DNA of 64,000 nucleotides from Thermogemmatispora sp042408735 (GCF_042408735.1 NZ_JBHOQV010000128.1:1-64000), one strand, 5' to 3'; positions 27,787-36,689 are shown, numbered from the stretch's first letter. The notes: a model not told the origin generated them from the sequence alone. Numbers and translations are program-made.

Positions 27787-28261
27787 AAGGGACCTCCCGC
27801 TCTGCCTGGGGCATGTTCTCTGCGCTGAGAGCTAGCAGGAGCGGTGCCAGATGGCGCAGGCGATGGGTCATATGCTCTTGGGTGGTACGCGTCTCGTCGT
27901 AATGCAGGTTCGCAGGAAGCAGCTGAGCGTCAGCGCTCCGCTGAACGCGGGCTGCTATATCCAAAGCGAGTGTGGCAGGGACTGCTCCCAGCACTGGTGC
28001 GACCGTTACCGGGTCCGCAATGTGCGTATTAGCGGGCGGATGTGACAGATTGGCTGTTAGAATGGGTTCAAGCAAGCTGGGCACAGGTGGATCGGGCAGG
28101 TGGATAGGAAGCTGGTCCAGAAGGTCGGAAGCTGGCAAAGGCAGTGAGAGAACGGGTGGATCGGGTTGCTCTGGATCGGGAAGAGCGAGCGTGGGCTGGT
28201 CAGGAGGTTCTGGTGTGAGCGAGGGGAGCTGAGAAGCGGTGGAGACTTGCTCATCGGTCAT
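27776..28261 (-). CDS. Proline-rich protein at head of capsid arm
   Basis: The first 100 residues of this 161-aa protein are Pro/Leu/Asp-rich repeats (PEPPDQPTLALPDPEQPDPP); the rest is helical (TLALDIAARVQRSADAQLL). No family is recognised. It is the first gene after the leftward promoter at 28570-28598 and its end overlaps the protease-capsid start by 11 bases, indicating coupling. A scaffold or assembly role is only a guess. Confidence 0.65.
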   Translation of the reverse strand: MTDEQVSTASQLPSLTPEPPDQPTLALPDPEQPDPPVLSLPLPASDLLDQLPIHLPDPPVPSLLEPILTANLSHPPANTHIADPVTVAPVLGAVPATLALDIAARVQRSADAQLLPANLHYDETRTTQEHMTHRLRHLAPLLLALSAENMPQAEREVPYVD

Positions 28262-28569
28262 GAAGGGACTCCTTTTCTTCTCTGGCGGGGCGGGCGGCTG
28301 CCGCCAGAGATGTGGGATTGGGGCGCTTCCTCTGGATCGCGCTGCTCAGGAAGAGGCAGCTAGCAGCGGAAGGATGAGGAGAAATCAGCGATGCAGCCGC
28401 GAAGGTAAGGTGAGCGTCGCTTTGCAGGCACAATCGAGAAAGGACAGATCATGAGTGGGCGCGAGAGGGTACACTCACCACTGCCTTGCCCGAACGTGAA
28501 GGGGCACGCCGGGGGCCGTTTCGTGGTTGCATCGTGCGGCGGCAAGCCAGAAGAGCTTACCAAAGGACA

Positions 28570-28598
28570 AGTATAACGGTGGTCTGGTTAGAAGTCAA
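28570..28598 (-). promoter_or_regulatory. Leftward promoter of the capsid arm
   Basis: Minus strand: TTGACT (28598-28593), a 17-base spacer and TATACT (28575-28570). Confidence 0.85.
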
Positions 28599-28665
28599 GT
28601 CTAAGCATGGCCAGCACCTCATTTGGCTCGCTCCCTGGGAGGCTACTCGCCAGCCATTTCTCACC

Positions 28666-28694
28666 TTGACAGTTCCTCTGTCATCGCCTATACT
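28666..28694 (+). promoter_or_regulatory. Rightward promoter of the portal arm
   Basis: TTGACA (28666-28671), a 17-base spacer and TATACT (28689-28694). The two -35 boxes are 67 bases apart. Confidence 0.87.
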
Positions 28695-28912
28695 TGGCTT
28701 AGCTGGCAGTTTGCCACCTGCCACATCCTCGCCTACTGCGCACGGCTCGGGCGACCGTTGCACTCGTGTCCCCTGGCCGTGCCGCGTCTCGTTTCCTGTC
28801 TTCTCCAGATAAAGACCTGCTGGCGGCTCCGGCGAGCGCCATCGGTTCCCGCCGCTCTTCTTGTGCCGAGCCTGTCCGGTCGGTCCATCGCCGCCTCAAG
28901 AGGAGAACCCGC

Positions 28913-30388
28913 ATGCCCTCTGACTTCTCCCTGCGCAGCTTGCTTGCCAGACGACTGGCAGCTTTATCGCGCCGTTCCGGGGCCGTTGAGCCCTCTCTCG
29001 TCGCCGGACCTCCTCCCGACGAGCGCATCAGCGAGCAGTACAGTCCTGCCATCCTGGCCTCTGGTTCCACGCAGGAAGACTGGTACTGGGGGCGGCTCGC
29101 CAGTGGTGGTGAAGAAGACTACTTCTGGCGCCGTCTCTGCGATAACTGGTATCAAAAGGATCCCCTTCCCTCGACCTACCTTGAACTCCATAACCTGTGC
29201 TACGAAGCCTACAATGCTAATCCTCTGGCCTTTGCCATCATCGAAATCACCACCAGCTTCGTCATGGGGAAGGGCGTCACCATTGCGGCTCGTGATCCGC
29301 GGGTGCAGCGCATTCTGCTTGACTTCTGGCATGATCCTGAAAACCACATGGAGACGCGTGTCTACTCCCTGTGTACCGAACTGGCTCTCTATGGTGAACA
29401 ATTCATCCGTTTCTTTGTCAACCCCTACAGCGGGCGAGTCACCATTCGCCAGATTGATCCCTCGCTCATCGACCAGATTGAGACCGATCCCGACGACGTC
29501 GAAAAACCTCTGCGCTTCCATTGCCGGCCCATCGGTCCCTCGTCCTGTCTGGAGAGCGGCCGTGGCCTGAGCGCCTCCCTTTCCCTTGACGCAGGGCGAG
29601 AGTCAGCCGCAGCCTCTCTCGAAGGGCAGTGGTTCAAGGCTGGGGAAGAGGTCCTCCAGTTTGCCATTAACAAGGTGTCCAGTGCTAAACGGGGCAAAAG
29701 CGATCTGGCGACTCTTCTGCCCTGGTTGCGCCGCTACAAAGACTGGCTGACCGACCGCGTGCGCATCAACAAGTACAAAGGGGCCTTCTTATGGGATGTG
29801 CGCCTGCAGGGGGCTGATCGCAAGACCATTGAGCGCAAGAAGATGGAGTACAGCTATCCGCCGGAGCCGGGCAGTGTGATCATCCACAATGAGGCCGAGA
29901 CCTGGTCGGCCGTCAGGCCCGAGATCAACGCCAACGAGGCAGCTGAGGATGGGCGCGCCATCAAGCTGATGATCGCGGTCGGGGCTCAGTTGCCTGAGCA
30001 CTATCTCAGTGACGGCAGCTATGGCAATCGGGCCACTGCCGCCGAGATGGGCCTGCCAACCCTGCTGAAGTTTCAGCGTCGGCAGTATGTCATGCGGGCC
30101 ATGTTGCGGGCCATTCTCGACCGCGTGTTAGAGGAGGCCTGTCGTGCCGGCGCGCTTGCTCGCGAAGTTGACAGGCACTACGACATCATCTTTCCCGAGA
30201 TCGAGGTTACCGATCACGCCACCCTGGCCGGGGCCGTGCAGATGTTGGTCTCGGCCCTCAGCGCCGCTAAAGCCGAAGGCTGGGTCAGCGATGAGACGGC
30301 CATGCGCCTCATCTTCCAGTTCGCCGGCGAGGAGATCGACGTCCACGAGGAGAAGGGGCGGATCGCTCGTCGCGTTGGCCAGCTCTAG
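28913..30388 (+). CDS. Phage portal protein
   Basis: Portal proteins form the dodecameric head vertex through which DNA passes. This 491-aa protein shows typical portal features: LCYEAYNANPLAFAIIEITT near residue 100, an all-helix/beta core with LALYGEQFIRFFVNPYSG, the stem and clip region, and YLSDGSYGNRATAAEMGLP in the C-terminal part. The ATG at 28913 has AGGAG about 8 bases upstream; an earlier in-frame start at 28766 gives a basic, non-conserved extension. It is transcribed away from the capsid genes, which is not the usual portal-protease-capsid order. Confidence 0.9.
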   Translation: MPSDFSLRSLLARRLAALSRRSGAVEPSLVAGPPPDERISEQYSPAILASGSTQEDWYWGRLASGGEEDYFWRRLCDNWYQKDPLPSTYLELHNLCYEAYNANPLAFAIIEITTSFVMGKGVTIAARDPRVQRILLDFWHDPENHMETRVYSLCTELALYGEQFIRFFVNPYSGRVTIRQIDPSLIDQIETDPDDVEKPLRFHCRPIGPSSCLESGRGLSASLSLDAGRESAAASLEGQWFKAGEEVLQFAINKVSSAKRGKSDLATLLPWLRRYKDWLTDRVRINKYKGAFLWDVRLQGADRKTIERKKMEYSYPPEPGSVIIHNEAETWSAVRPEINANEAAEDGRAIKLMIAVGAQLPEHYLSDGSYGNRATAAEMGLPTLLKFQRRQYVMRAMLRAILDRVLEEACRAGALAREVDRHYDIIFPEIEVTDHATLAGAVQMLVSALSAAKAEGWVSDETAMRLIFQFAGEEIDVHEEKGRIARRVGQL

Positions 30389-30536
30389 ATCGTCTCTGAG
30401 CTATCCCCGACCGCTGGTCTGGCAGAAAGCTCCCCCCCGGCTCACTCGGGCTCTCTGCGGCGAGGAGAGGGAGTCTGCCTGTCTGAGTGAGTGCTTTGCC
30501 TTTTGAGGCTTCAGCGCCTCGGAAAGGAGTTGCATT

Positions 30537-30815
30537 ATGGCCCTTGCGCGGGCTGCTGCTACCCCTTTGCTTTTTGGCCGCTCTCGGTCTGGCTATAGCC
30601 GCTCGGGAGCGGCGCCATCTTCAACTGCTGCCAGTTCCTCAGCTCCCCGGCTGACCAGGCTGACTGATCGCCAGGGCCTGACCCCGCATGCCCGCCATCA
30701 AGGCTACCCGCTGGCGCGCTATCATCAGCATCGTAGCCTCATTCCAATGGCCTCCTCTTTCCGCCCCTGGCCGGGTGAGGAGGACAGTGAGCAGGAAGAC
30801 TGGCCCCGCGTCTGA
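30537..30815 (+). CDS. Small basic Ser/Arg-rich protein, 92 aa
   Basis: No family is recognised. The sequence is low in complexity (RSRSGYSRSGAAPSSTAASS) with a His/Arg-rich middle and an acidic C-terminus (EEDSEQEDW). A clear AAAGGAG site precedes the ATG, and it follows the portal gene on the same strand. A nucleic-acid-contacting role is possible from composition only. Confidence 0.6.
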   Translation: MALARAAATPLLFGRSRSGYSRSGAAPSSTAASSSAPRLTRLTDRQGLTPHARHQGYPLARYHQHRSLIPMASSFRPWPGEEDSEQEDWPRV

Positions 30816-30901
30816 AAGCCGGTCCAGCTTTGGCTTCCCCGACTTGTCCCCCCCAATGCTCCCGGCGTTCCCTCTCAAAACAGAAAGGAGGCGCAGAGCT
30901 T

Positions 30902-31285
30902 ATGCCGCTTGACTCGCGTAAAGCACAGCATCTGCTTCAGCTCATCAACCGCAGTTATGTAGGACGACAACGCAGCCTTGTGGCTGTTGTTCTCGGCGCT
31001 GGCGGCTACAGCTACCGTCTCGTCCAGGGCATTGTCCGTCCCTTACGTTGTTCTGATCCCCAGATCTATGACAGCAGTGGCCAGCCTCCGCGACACGAGG
31101 CAGATCTCTTGCTGGTTGTTCCGCTCGGTACCGACTTTACTGGCGTCGTCTACCTGGCTGATTGCGCTGTGGCCAATGCCGGGGCTGTAGCTGCGGCTCC
31201 TAAGTATGAGCTGATCGAGGTTGTTCCCATCGGCCTCCTGCCCGGTGGCACCCATCTGCGCGCGCTTCTGCGCCGCCTACGCTGA
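30902..31285 (+). CDS. Small phage-locus protein, 127 aa
   Basis: The protein has a short helical N-terminus (SRKAQHLLQLINRSYVG), then beta-rich sequence with HEADLLLVVPLGTDFTGVVYLADC and a C-terminal ELIEVVPIGLLPGGTHLRAL. The pattern fits a small head-tail or head-completion protein, but no family can be named. AAAGGAGG lies about 11 bases before the ATG. It is the last supported gene of the rightward arm. Confidence 0.65.
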   Translation: MPLDSRKAQHLLQLINRSYVGRQRSLVAVVLGAGGYSYRLVQGIVRPLRCSDPQIYDSSGQPPRHEADLLLVVPLGTDFTGVVYLADCAVANAGAVAAAPKYELIEVVPIGLLPGGTHLRALLRRLR

Positions 31286-31901
31286 TTCGCTGGCTCACAT
31301 CGCTGAGCGAGCCAGGCCGAAAAGCGGTGCGATTGTCTACCGGCTCCGCTCATGGTGCACTCTTCTTGAGCATCTGAAATTGGCTTTAGAGCGTCGGGCA
31401 TCTTTGAGGGGGCGAGCATGCCTGCATCTCGCCGATGCTTCCTGTCAGGATTGCACCTTCGCTGGTGTCTGCTCAACGACCTTGCTCTTTGTCTCAGGCC
31501 GACCAGGGTCAGAACAGCATCCCGCTCAATCGCGGCCCGCAGTAATAATCGCGAGGCCGGGGCACCTGTTACCTGGGTGGGAACTGTCCGTGCCTCGCCT
31601 CGCTTCGGGGCCGGGCGCGGGCAGAAGAGTGATGGAGGCAGGATCGGTTCAGCTAGAAAAAGCCTCTCTTTAGGTCAAGCAGGGTGAGGCTGGCCTCGGT
31701 TCTGGGGAGCGCTGCTATCTCAGTAGGGCCGGCCAGATGAAGCTTTCTCCCTGTTGTCGACCGGGGACAGGGAAGAGAGGTCGCTGCGCTTTGGTTTGGA
31801 GAAAAACGCAGCTCCCTCGTTCTATTACAGAGGACCAAACGTTGTGCTGGCCGGCAGTGTCGGCCAGCGTCAGGTGGGAGAAACGGAAGGAGGCGGGAGC
31901 C
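31286..31901. other. Gene-poor stretch
   Basis: Overlapping open frames here (for example 31221-31673) lack ribosome sites and protein-like composition. The only clear element is a perfect 8-bp inverted repeat, GCTGGCCG (31846-31853) and CGGCCAGC (31861-31868), about 35 bases before the DUF1648 start. Confidence 0.6.
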
Positions 31902-32423
31902 GTGCTAAGCAGCCCATCAACCAGGTGCCGCCCGACGCTGCGTTTAACGTTGGAGGCTCTTGAAAGGCGCATAGAACTGATCACGCTGCTCGTACTCCTG
32001 CTTATCGCCACTCTCAGTGGTTGGGGCCTTCTCTTTCTGCCCGGTACCATTCCTATTCACTACAGCCTCAGTGGCTCGATTCATCCCGACCTCAACGGCA
32101 GCAAATGGATTCTGGTCCTCTTCTTCCTGCTTGCCCTGGCTCTCTACGGGCTGCTCAGCCTGCTCAGCCGTTGGCTGCGTAGCTTACACTATCCTCTAGC
32201 GACTTCCACTCAGGGCGTCGAGCGCCGCTATCGGCTCGGGCGTTTGCTTCTGGCGGGGTTAAAGCTCTGTCTCAGCATCCTCCTGGCCTATCTCTCATGG
32301 ATGTTTATCCAGGGGGCCACCGGTGGCCTCAACGGCTGGATCTTCCTGGGCTTCCTCTTTCTGGCGGGCCTTCCCCCGCTGCTCGTCATCCTCTATTTTA
32401 TCCAGGCCCAGCGCCTACGCTAG
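31902..32423 (+). CDS. DUF1648 membrane protein (SdpI-related)
   Basis: The 173-aa protein has four membrane segments (about residues 24-44, 67-88, 113-137, 147-165). The conserved DUF1648 loop after the first helix is PIHYSLSGSIHPDLNGSKW. SdpI-type members confer immunity to a toxin or transduce signals in Bacillus, but many relatives are uncharacterised. The start is taken as the GTG at 31902 with AAGGAGG about 8 bases upstream; the frame is open much further up, without a good site. No ArsR-type partner regulator is adjacent. Confidence 0.8.
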   Translation: MLSSPSTRCRPTLRLTLEALERRIELITLLVLLLIATLSGWGLLFLPGTIPIHYSLSGSIHPDLNGSKWILVLFFLLALALYGLLSLLSRWLRSLHYPLATSTQGVERRYRLGRLLLAGLKLCLSILLAYLSWMFIQGATGGLNGWIFLGFLFLAGLPPLLVILYFIQAQRLR

Positions 32424-32456
32424 GGTCTTTCCTCCTGAGCAGGCCACCGGCTCAGA

Positions 32457-33428
32457 TCAAGGCAGCAGGCCACCGGGTGGGAGTGGCTTCAGCCAGCGGT
32501 CCAGGAACAGATAAGCTGCCTCCTTCGCCTCGGACGGAAAGATGTGGCCGCCCTGGAAGACAAAGTAGCGGAAGCGTTCTGGCACTCCCAGCTGAATATA
32601 GAGACTCTGAGCGTAATTCACCATAAAGTAGAAGCCATCGATGGGCAACAAGGGATCCCCTTCGCCGCCTACCATCATGAAAGGCGTTGGAGCCAGGGAG
32701 CCAAGCAGGTCATCCATATCTGCCACATCGAGCAGGCCCGGGATACAGTTGGCCAGGGGCTGACTCAGCCCATCGCGCAACAGGGATTTTATCAGTGTCA
32801 GCCCGCAAGAGGCCACTCCGGCCATCACCCTGGCATCGTACCAGGTCAACCAGAGGGCCTCAAGGCCGCCCAGCGAATGCCCGATCACTCCCAGATTTTG
32901 CTTATCCACCTCGGGCAGCGAGCCGAGCAGATCGAGGCTACAAGCCAGATCGTGCAGGTACTTCGCCTGCAGCGAGGATCCCTTCAGCAAGCGCTTGGTG
33001 AACTCGAAGCGCTCGTAACTCTCACCTGTCAACGCCGCTCGCCGGCGGCGGATCTCCTCCGGAGGACGACGCTCCTCATAGCAGAGCAGATCGGGACAGA
33101 GCACCACATAGCCGCGCAGGCAGATCTCTCGTCCATAATGGAACATGGGATCACCACCAATCCCGGCTACCTCTCCTTTCCCCAACTCGCAGTGCTCGCT
33201 ATCGCGGTGAATGGCCAGGACCGCTGGCCAGCCCTTCTTCGGCTTCTCCCCCTGCGGGCGCAGCAACCAGGCCGGCATGATCTCGCCCGGCTCGACCATG
33301 TAGGTGACGCGGGTCCGTGTATAAGCGCCCTCATCGACAGGCTCCTCGAAAACGGCCTCCAGAGGTACCTTCGAAGGGAATCTCCCCAGACGTGCCATGA
33401 TCTTTTCTCGCAACAGCCGATTCTCCAT
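32457..33428 (-). CDS. Alpha/beta hydrolase (dienelactone hydrolase/acetyl-esterase type)
   Basis: This 323-aa cytoplasmic hydrolase has the nucleophile elbow GHSLGG (Ser near residue 201), an acidic residue candidate in GGEGDPLLP and the catalytic His in VFQGGHIFP near the C-terminus. The N-terminal lid region (TRVTYMVEPGEIMPAWLL) matches the family of large-lid esterases acting on acylated compounds. The ATG at 33428 has AGGAG directly upstream. It converges on the DUF1648 gene with 33 bases between. Confidence 0.88.
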   Translation of the reverse strand: MENRLLREKIMARLGRFPSKVPLEAVFEEPVDEGAYTRTRVTYMVEPGEIMPAWLLRPQGEKPKKGWPAVLAIHRDSEHCELGKGEVAGIGGDPMFHYGREICLRGYVVLCPDLLCYEERRPPEEIRRRRAALTGESYERFEFTKRLLKGSSLQAKYLHDLACSLDLLGSLPEVDKQNLGVIGHSLGGLEALWLTWYDARVMAGVASCGLTLIKSLLRDGLSQPLANCIPGLLDVADMDDLLGSLAPTPFMMVGGEGDPLLPIDGFYFMVNYAQSLYIQLGVPERFRYFVFQGGHIFPSEAKEAAYLFLDRWLKPLPPGGLLP

Positions 33429-33899
33429 CTTTTCTCCTCTCTTTCTACCTGCAATACCATCTAGCCAGACCCTGGCCGACCTGGCCTTCAACCCGGGTCA
33501 GCCCCCAGCCAACCAACAACAAGGGCGCCAGCTTGCCGCCAGCTCACCGCCAGCGAGAGATCCTCGCTCAGAGAGTCCTCGGCAAAGTGGTCCTACCTGG
33601 ACCTTCGCCGCCTACGGGCTAGCCGCCGTCCCGCGACAAGCGCCTTCCAACGCTGTGCCTCGCAGACCCTTTCTGAGCCGCTCATTTCTTGTATAGCATA
33701 AAAGATGTGAATTGTATGATATGCATATTGTAATGCACTGCTTTAAGGATTGCAAGCCTCAAGCCTTGCGCCTACCAGGCCACCTTGTCAGAGAGCAGGA
33801 GCTGCGGTAGTGTATTACCAATGGGGCTGAGCGTGAGAAGAAGCCGCAAAAAAGCGGCCGGTGCCAGTCCCAGCTGACCACACCAAGGAGAGACTGACC
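33429..33899. other. Intergenic region with AT-rich core
   Basis: The region between the divergent hydrolase and ABC genes has an AT-rich core at 33685-33735 including the palindrome ATATGCATAT (33719-33728). No promoter with good spacing could be assigned. A small hairpin (GCCGC, six A, GCGGC) lies at 33843-33858. Confidence 0.5.
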
Positions 33900-34892
33900 A
33901 TGATGTCTGCTCATGCGCAGACGACAGGGCAGATGGCCGGTCCTGCGACCTTGCCCGAGAGAGAGAGAGCGGAGGCGGCCATCATCGTAGATAGATTGTC
34001 CAAAAGCTACAACGGACGACGTGTTGTAGACGAACTGAGTTTCAGCGTGCGGCGTGGCGAAGTCTTTGCCCTGCTGGGACCCAATGGGGCCGGCAAGACC
34101 ACCACTGTTGAGACCCTGGAGGGCTACCGGCGTCCCGACGGGGGGAGCGTGCGTGTCCTGGGACTTGATCCGCTTCGAGAGGCCGCCCATCTCAAGCCGC
34201 TTATTGGCGTGATGCTTCAGCAGGATGGCCTCTATCCCATGCTGCGCCCCAGAGAAGTACTGCGTCTCTTTGCCGGCTACTATCAGCAGCCCCAGCCCAT
34301 TGATCAGCTCCTGGAGCGTGTAGGCATCGATCCTGCCACCAAGACCAATTGTCGCCGGCTCTCCGGTGGCCAGAAGCGCCGTCTGGCACTTGCCCTGGCT
34401 CTTGTCGGTAATCCTCAGCTGCTCTTCCTCGATGAGCCGACGGCGGGCATGGACCCCCAGGCCCGTCTGGCCACCTGGGAGATCATTCGTGACCTCAAGG
34501 CTCAGGGCGTCACCATCCTGCTGACCACTCATCTGATGGATGAAGCCGAGCGTTTGGCCGACCGAGTGGCTATTATCGATCATGGCCGACTCATCGCTCT
34601 GGACACCCCCGAGCGGCTAACCGGCGTCCACAGCGCGACCGTCGTGCGCTTCGTCGCTCCTGCCGGCCTCGACTGCCAGGCTCTGGCGGCCCTGCCGGCT
34701 GTCCAGCGTGCCGAGGAGGTGCGCCCTGGCAGCTACCTGCTCGAGACAGAGCCGCAGAGCATGCCTGCGGTACTGGCTGACCTCACGGCCTGGCTGCGCG
34801 ACCGTGGCATCACCCTGACTGAATTGCGCGTCGGTCACGGCTCGCTCGAAGATCTCTTCTTGCGCCTGACTGGAGCGGAGATGCGTGAATGA
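33900..34892 (+). CDS. ABC-2 type transporter ATP-binding protein
   Basis: The 330-aa ATPase has Walker A GPNGAGKT near residue 65, the signature LSGGQKRRLALALAL, Walker B LLFLDEPTAGMD and an H-loop TTHLMDE, plus the C-terminal extension usual in drug/polysaccharide exporters (DrrA/CcmA-like). Two ATGs are adjacent (33900, 33903), with AAGGAG about 10 bases upstream. It forms an operon with the permease that starts 42 bases later. Confidence 0.92.
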   Translation: MMSAHAQTTGQMAGPATLPERERAEAAIIVDRLSKSYNGRRVVDELSFSVRRGEVFALLGPNGAGKTTTVETLEGYRRPDGGSVRVLGLDPLREAAHLKPLIGVMLQQDGLYPMLRPREVLRLFAGYYQQPQPIDQLLERVGIDPATKTNCRRLSGGQKRRLALALALVGNPQLLFLDEPTAGMDPQARLATWEIIRDLKAQGVTILLTTHLMDEAERLADRVAIIDHGRLIALDTPERLTGVHSATVVRFVAPAGLDCQALAALPAVQRAEEVRPGSYLLETEPQSMPAVLADLTAWLRDRGITLTELRVGHGSLEDLFLRLTGAEMRE

Positions 34893-34934
34893 AGAGGTTG
34901 GAGATTCCCAAGCGCTAGATGTGGAGGAGAAAAG

Positions 34935-35732
34935 ATGACAACCCTTGCCGAGACAAGAAGCCCGAATGGGGGAACGCAGCCGCAGCCGTCGCGCGCCGCC
35001 CCCTTCCTCCGCCAGGTTGGAGCCCAGATTACAGCCGAGCTGCTGCTGACCTCGCGCCGTGGCGAAAATATTCTTGTCACGCTCATTCTCCCAGTGATTC
35101 TCCTGGTCTTCTTTGCCTCACTCAAGATCATTCCTGTGAGCACAGGCTCGGTGATCAACTTTCTGCTCCCCGGTATTCTAGCCCTGGCGATTATGGCCTC
35201 GGGCATGGTCCACCTGGGCATCTCAACCGCCTACGAACGGTACTACGGCGTTCTCAAGCGTCTGGGAGCGACGCCTCTCCCGCGCAGCGGCCTCATCGTG
35301 GCCAAGATTGTGGCTGTGCTGCTCCTGGAGGTCCTGCAGGTGATCCTGCTGGTGGGCATAGCCCTCCTCTTCTATGGCTGGCGTCCCGTCGGTTCCCCCG
35401 GCCTGGCCCTGCTCGTCCTGGCCCTGGGTACGGTTACCTTCGCGGCTTTGGGCCTGGCGATGGCCGGTAGCCTGCGCGCCGAGACCACTCTGGCGGCGGC
35501 CAATGGCCTCTATCTGCTCTTCCTGCTCATCGGGGGCGGTATCCTGCCCCTCGACCATCTGCCAGCGCCTCTAGCTGCCCTGGCTCAGTATCTGCCGGCC
35601 GCAGCCTTCACTCAGTCTCTACAAGCGGCCATGACTGCCGGAGCCCCTTTCCCGGGGACCGCTCTGCTGACCTTGCTGATCTGGATGGTCCTGATCCTGG
35701 CGCTGGCCATTAAAACCTTCCGCTGGGAGTAG
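34935..35732 (+). CDS. ABC-2 type transporter permease
   Basis: This 265-aa protein has six membrane helices and the ABC-2 membrane motif region (YERYYGVLKRLGATPLPR between helices 2 and 3). GGAGGAG precedes the ATG. It pairs with the ATPase at 33900; the substrate (drug, lipid or sugar) cannot be predicted. Confidence 0.9.
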   Translation: MTTLAETRSPNGGTQPQPSRAAPFLRQVGAQITAELLLTSRRGENILVTLILPVILLVFFASLKIIPVSTGSVINFLLPGILALAIMASGMVHLGISTAYERYYGVLKRLGATPLPRSGLIVAKIVAVLLLEVLQVILLVGIALLFYGWRPVGSPGLALLVLALGTVTFAALGLAMAGSLRAETTLAAANGLYLLFLLIGGGILPLDHLPAPLAALAQYLPAAAFTQSLQAAMTAGAPFPGTALLTLLIWMVLILALAIKTFRWE

Positions 35733-35857
35733 ACCATACTTGCGGGAATAAATTAAATCACCTCATTGTTTTTGTCAGGTGGAAGCCCCAAAAAGGGAAC
35801 ACAAGCAGAAAACCTTTCGCCAGCAAAGCCGGATAGCTTGACGAGGTGCATGCAAGG

Positions 35858-35887
35858 CGCCTGGCTTGCCGGCGGGCAGGCCAGGCG
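35858..35887 (+). repeat. GC-rich hairpin upstream of hsp20
   Basis: CGCCTGGC (35858-35865) and GCCAGGCG (35880-35887) form a perfect 8-bp stem; the loop can extend it (TGCC/GGCA). No T-run follows. It lies about 100 bases before the Hsp20 start. Confidence 0.5.
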
Positions 35888-35986
35888 AGCCGTGAGGTGA
35901 GACCTGGCAGAAAGTCTGGGGGCCTCGCAACGTGCGGGAAAGGCGGGGAAGCCCTGACGATCCGTCCTACAAGGAGGTGAGCGGCT

Positions 35987-36433
35987 ATGGTCGACATCAT
36001 TCGCTACGATCCTTTCCGCGAGGTAATCAGCCTGCGGGATGCCATCAATCGACTCTTCGAAGAGAGCTTTGTGGCGCCCATTTGGCGGTGGGATGAGACT
36101 TCGGTGGCCATTCCCATTAACGTTCGTGAGAATGAGCACGGCTATCAGGTTCAGGCGCAGGTTCCAGGCGTCAAGCCGGAGCAGCTGGAGGTGAACGTCA
36201 CAGGCAACACGCTGACGCTCAAGGCCGAGGTACCGCGCGAGGAAGTCCAAGAGCAGCGTGGTCAGTGGCATGTGCGGGAGATCCGCAGCGGGAGCTTCGC
36301 GCGCACGATTACCTTCCCGAAGGATATCGACAGCGGGAAGATCGAGGCCAGGTATGAGAACGGTGTGTTGACCGTGAACGTCCCCTTCGGCGAGGCCAGT
36401 AAGCCGAAGAAGATCCGCATCAAGGCTGCCTGA
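35987..36433 (+). CDS. Hsp20/alpha-crystallin family small heat shock protein
   Basis: This 148-aa ATP-independent holdase has the alpha-crystallin domain from about residue 40 (VAIPINVRENEHGYQVQAQVPG) to 140, with the conserved YENGVLTVNVPF near its end and a C-terminal anchoring KKIRIKAA. An AAGGAGGTG site precedes the ATG. No CIRCE or HAIR element is visible upstream; a GC-rich leader hairpin is present. A strong terminator follows 80 bases later. Confidence 0.95.
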   Translation: MVDIIRYDPFREVISLRDAINRLFEESFVAPIWRWDETSVAIPINVRENEHGYQVQAQVPGVKPEQLEVNVTGNTLTLKAEVPREEVQEQRGQWHVREIRSGSFARTITFPKDIDSGKIEARYENGVLTVNVPFGEASKPKKIRIKAA

Positions 36434-36513
36434 ACCTGAGAGCCGTTCGGGGAGCTGAGATGCAGTGAGGCTGAAGGCGTCTCAAAGAGGGCCAGATCGC
36501 CCTGACTAAGGCG

Positions 36514-36553
36514 AACCCCTCACCGTTCTCTGCCAACGGTGAGGGGTTTCTTT
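36514..36553. terminator. Bidirectional-looking terminator between hsp20 and tRNA-Arg
   Basis: A perfect 14-bp stem (36514-36527 with 36535-36548, 7-base loop) is followed by TCTTTC on the plus strand. It sits between two converging transcripts. Confidence 0.88.
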
Positions 36554-36601
36554 CATTCAGTATCCTCACGCGAATCGATGCCCCAAGCGGGTCAACGTTC
36601 C

Positions 36602-36676
36602 TGGTGTCCCCGACAGGAATCGAACCTGCGCGCCCGGTTCCGGAGACCGGTGCTCTATCCACTGAGCTACGGGGAC
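36602..36676 (-). tRNA. tRNA-Arg (CCG anticodon)
   Basis: The minus-strand sequence folds as a cloverleaf: acceptor GTCCCCG/CGGGGAC, D-arm GCTC...GAGC, anticodon stem CCGGT/ACCGG with loop CTCCGGA (anticodon CCG, reading CGG), T-arm with TTCGATT. The 3' CCA is encoded (36602-36604). Confidence 0.95.
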
Positions 36677-36689
36677 CTGCTCACCCAGA

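Larger units (their letters stand above)
28262..28912. other. Divergent control region of the phage-type locus
   Basis: It contains two outward-facing near-consensus promoters (28570-28598 leftward, 28666-28694 rightward). Leaders of about 300 bases (left) and 210 bases (right) precede the first genes. Short open frames here lack ribosome sites and were not accepted. Confidence 0.75.

Noticed and set aside
28623..29570. 315-aa frame overlapping the portal gene
   Set aside because: Shadow frame; the portal frame has a clear family pattern and ribosome site.
31221..31673. 150-aa frame after the phage-locus small protein
   Set aside because: Overlaps the previous gene by 65 bases, no ribosome site, Cys/Arg-rich shadow composition.
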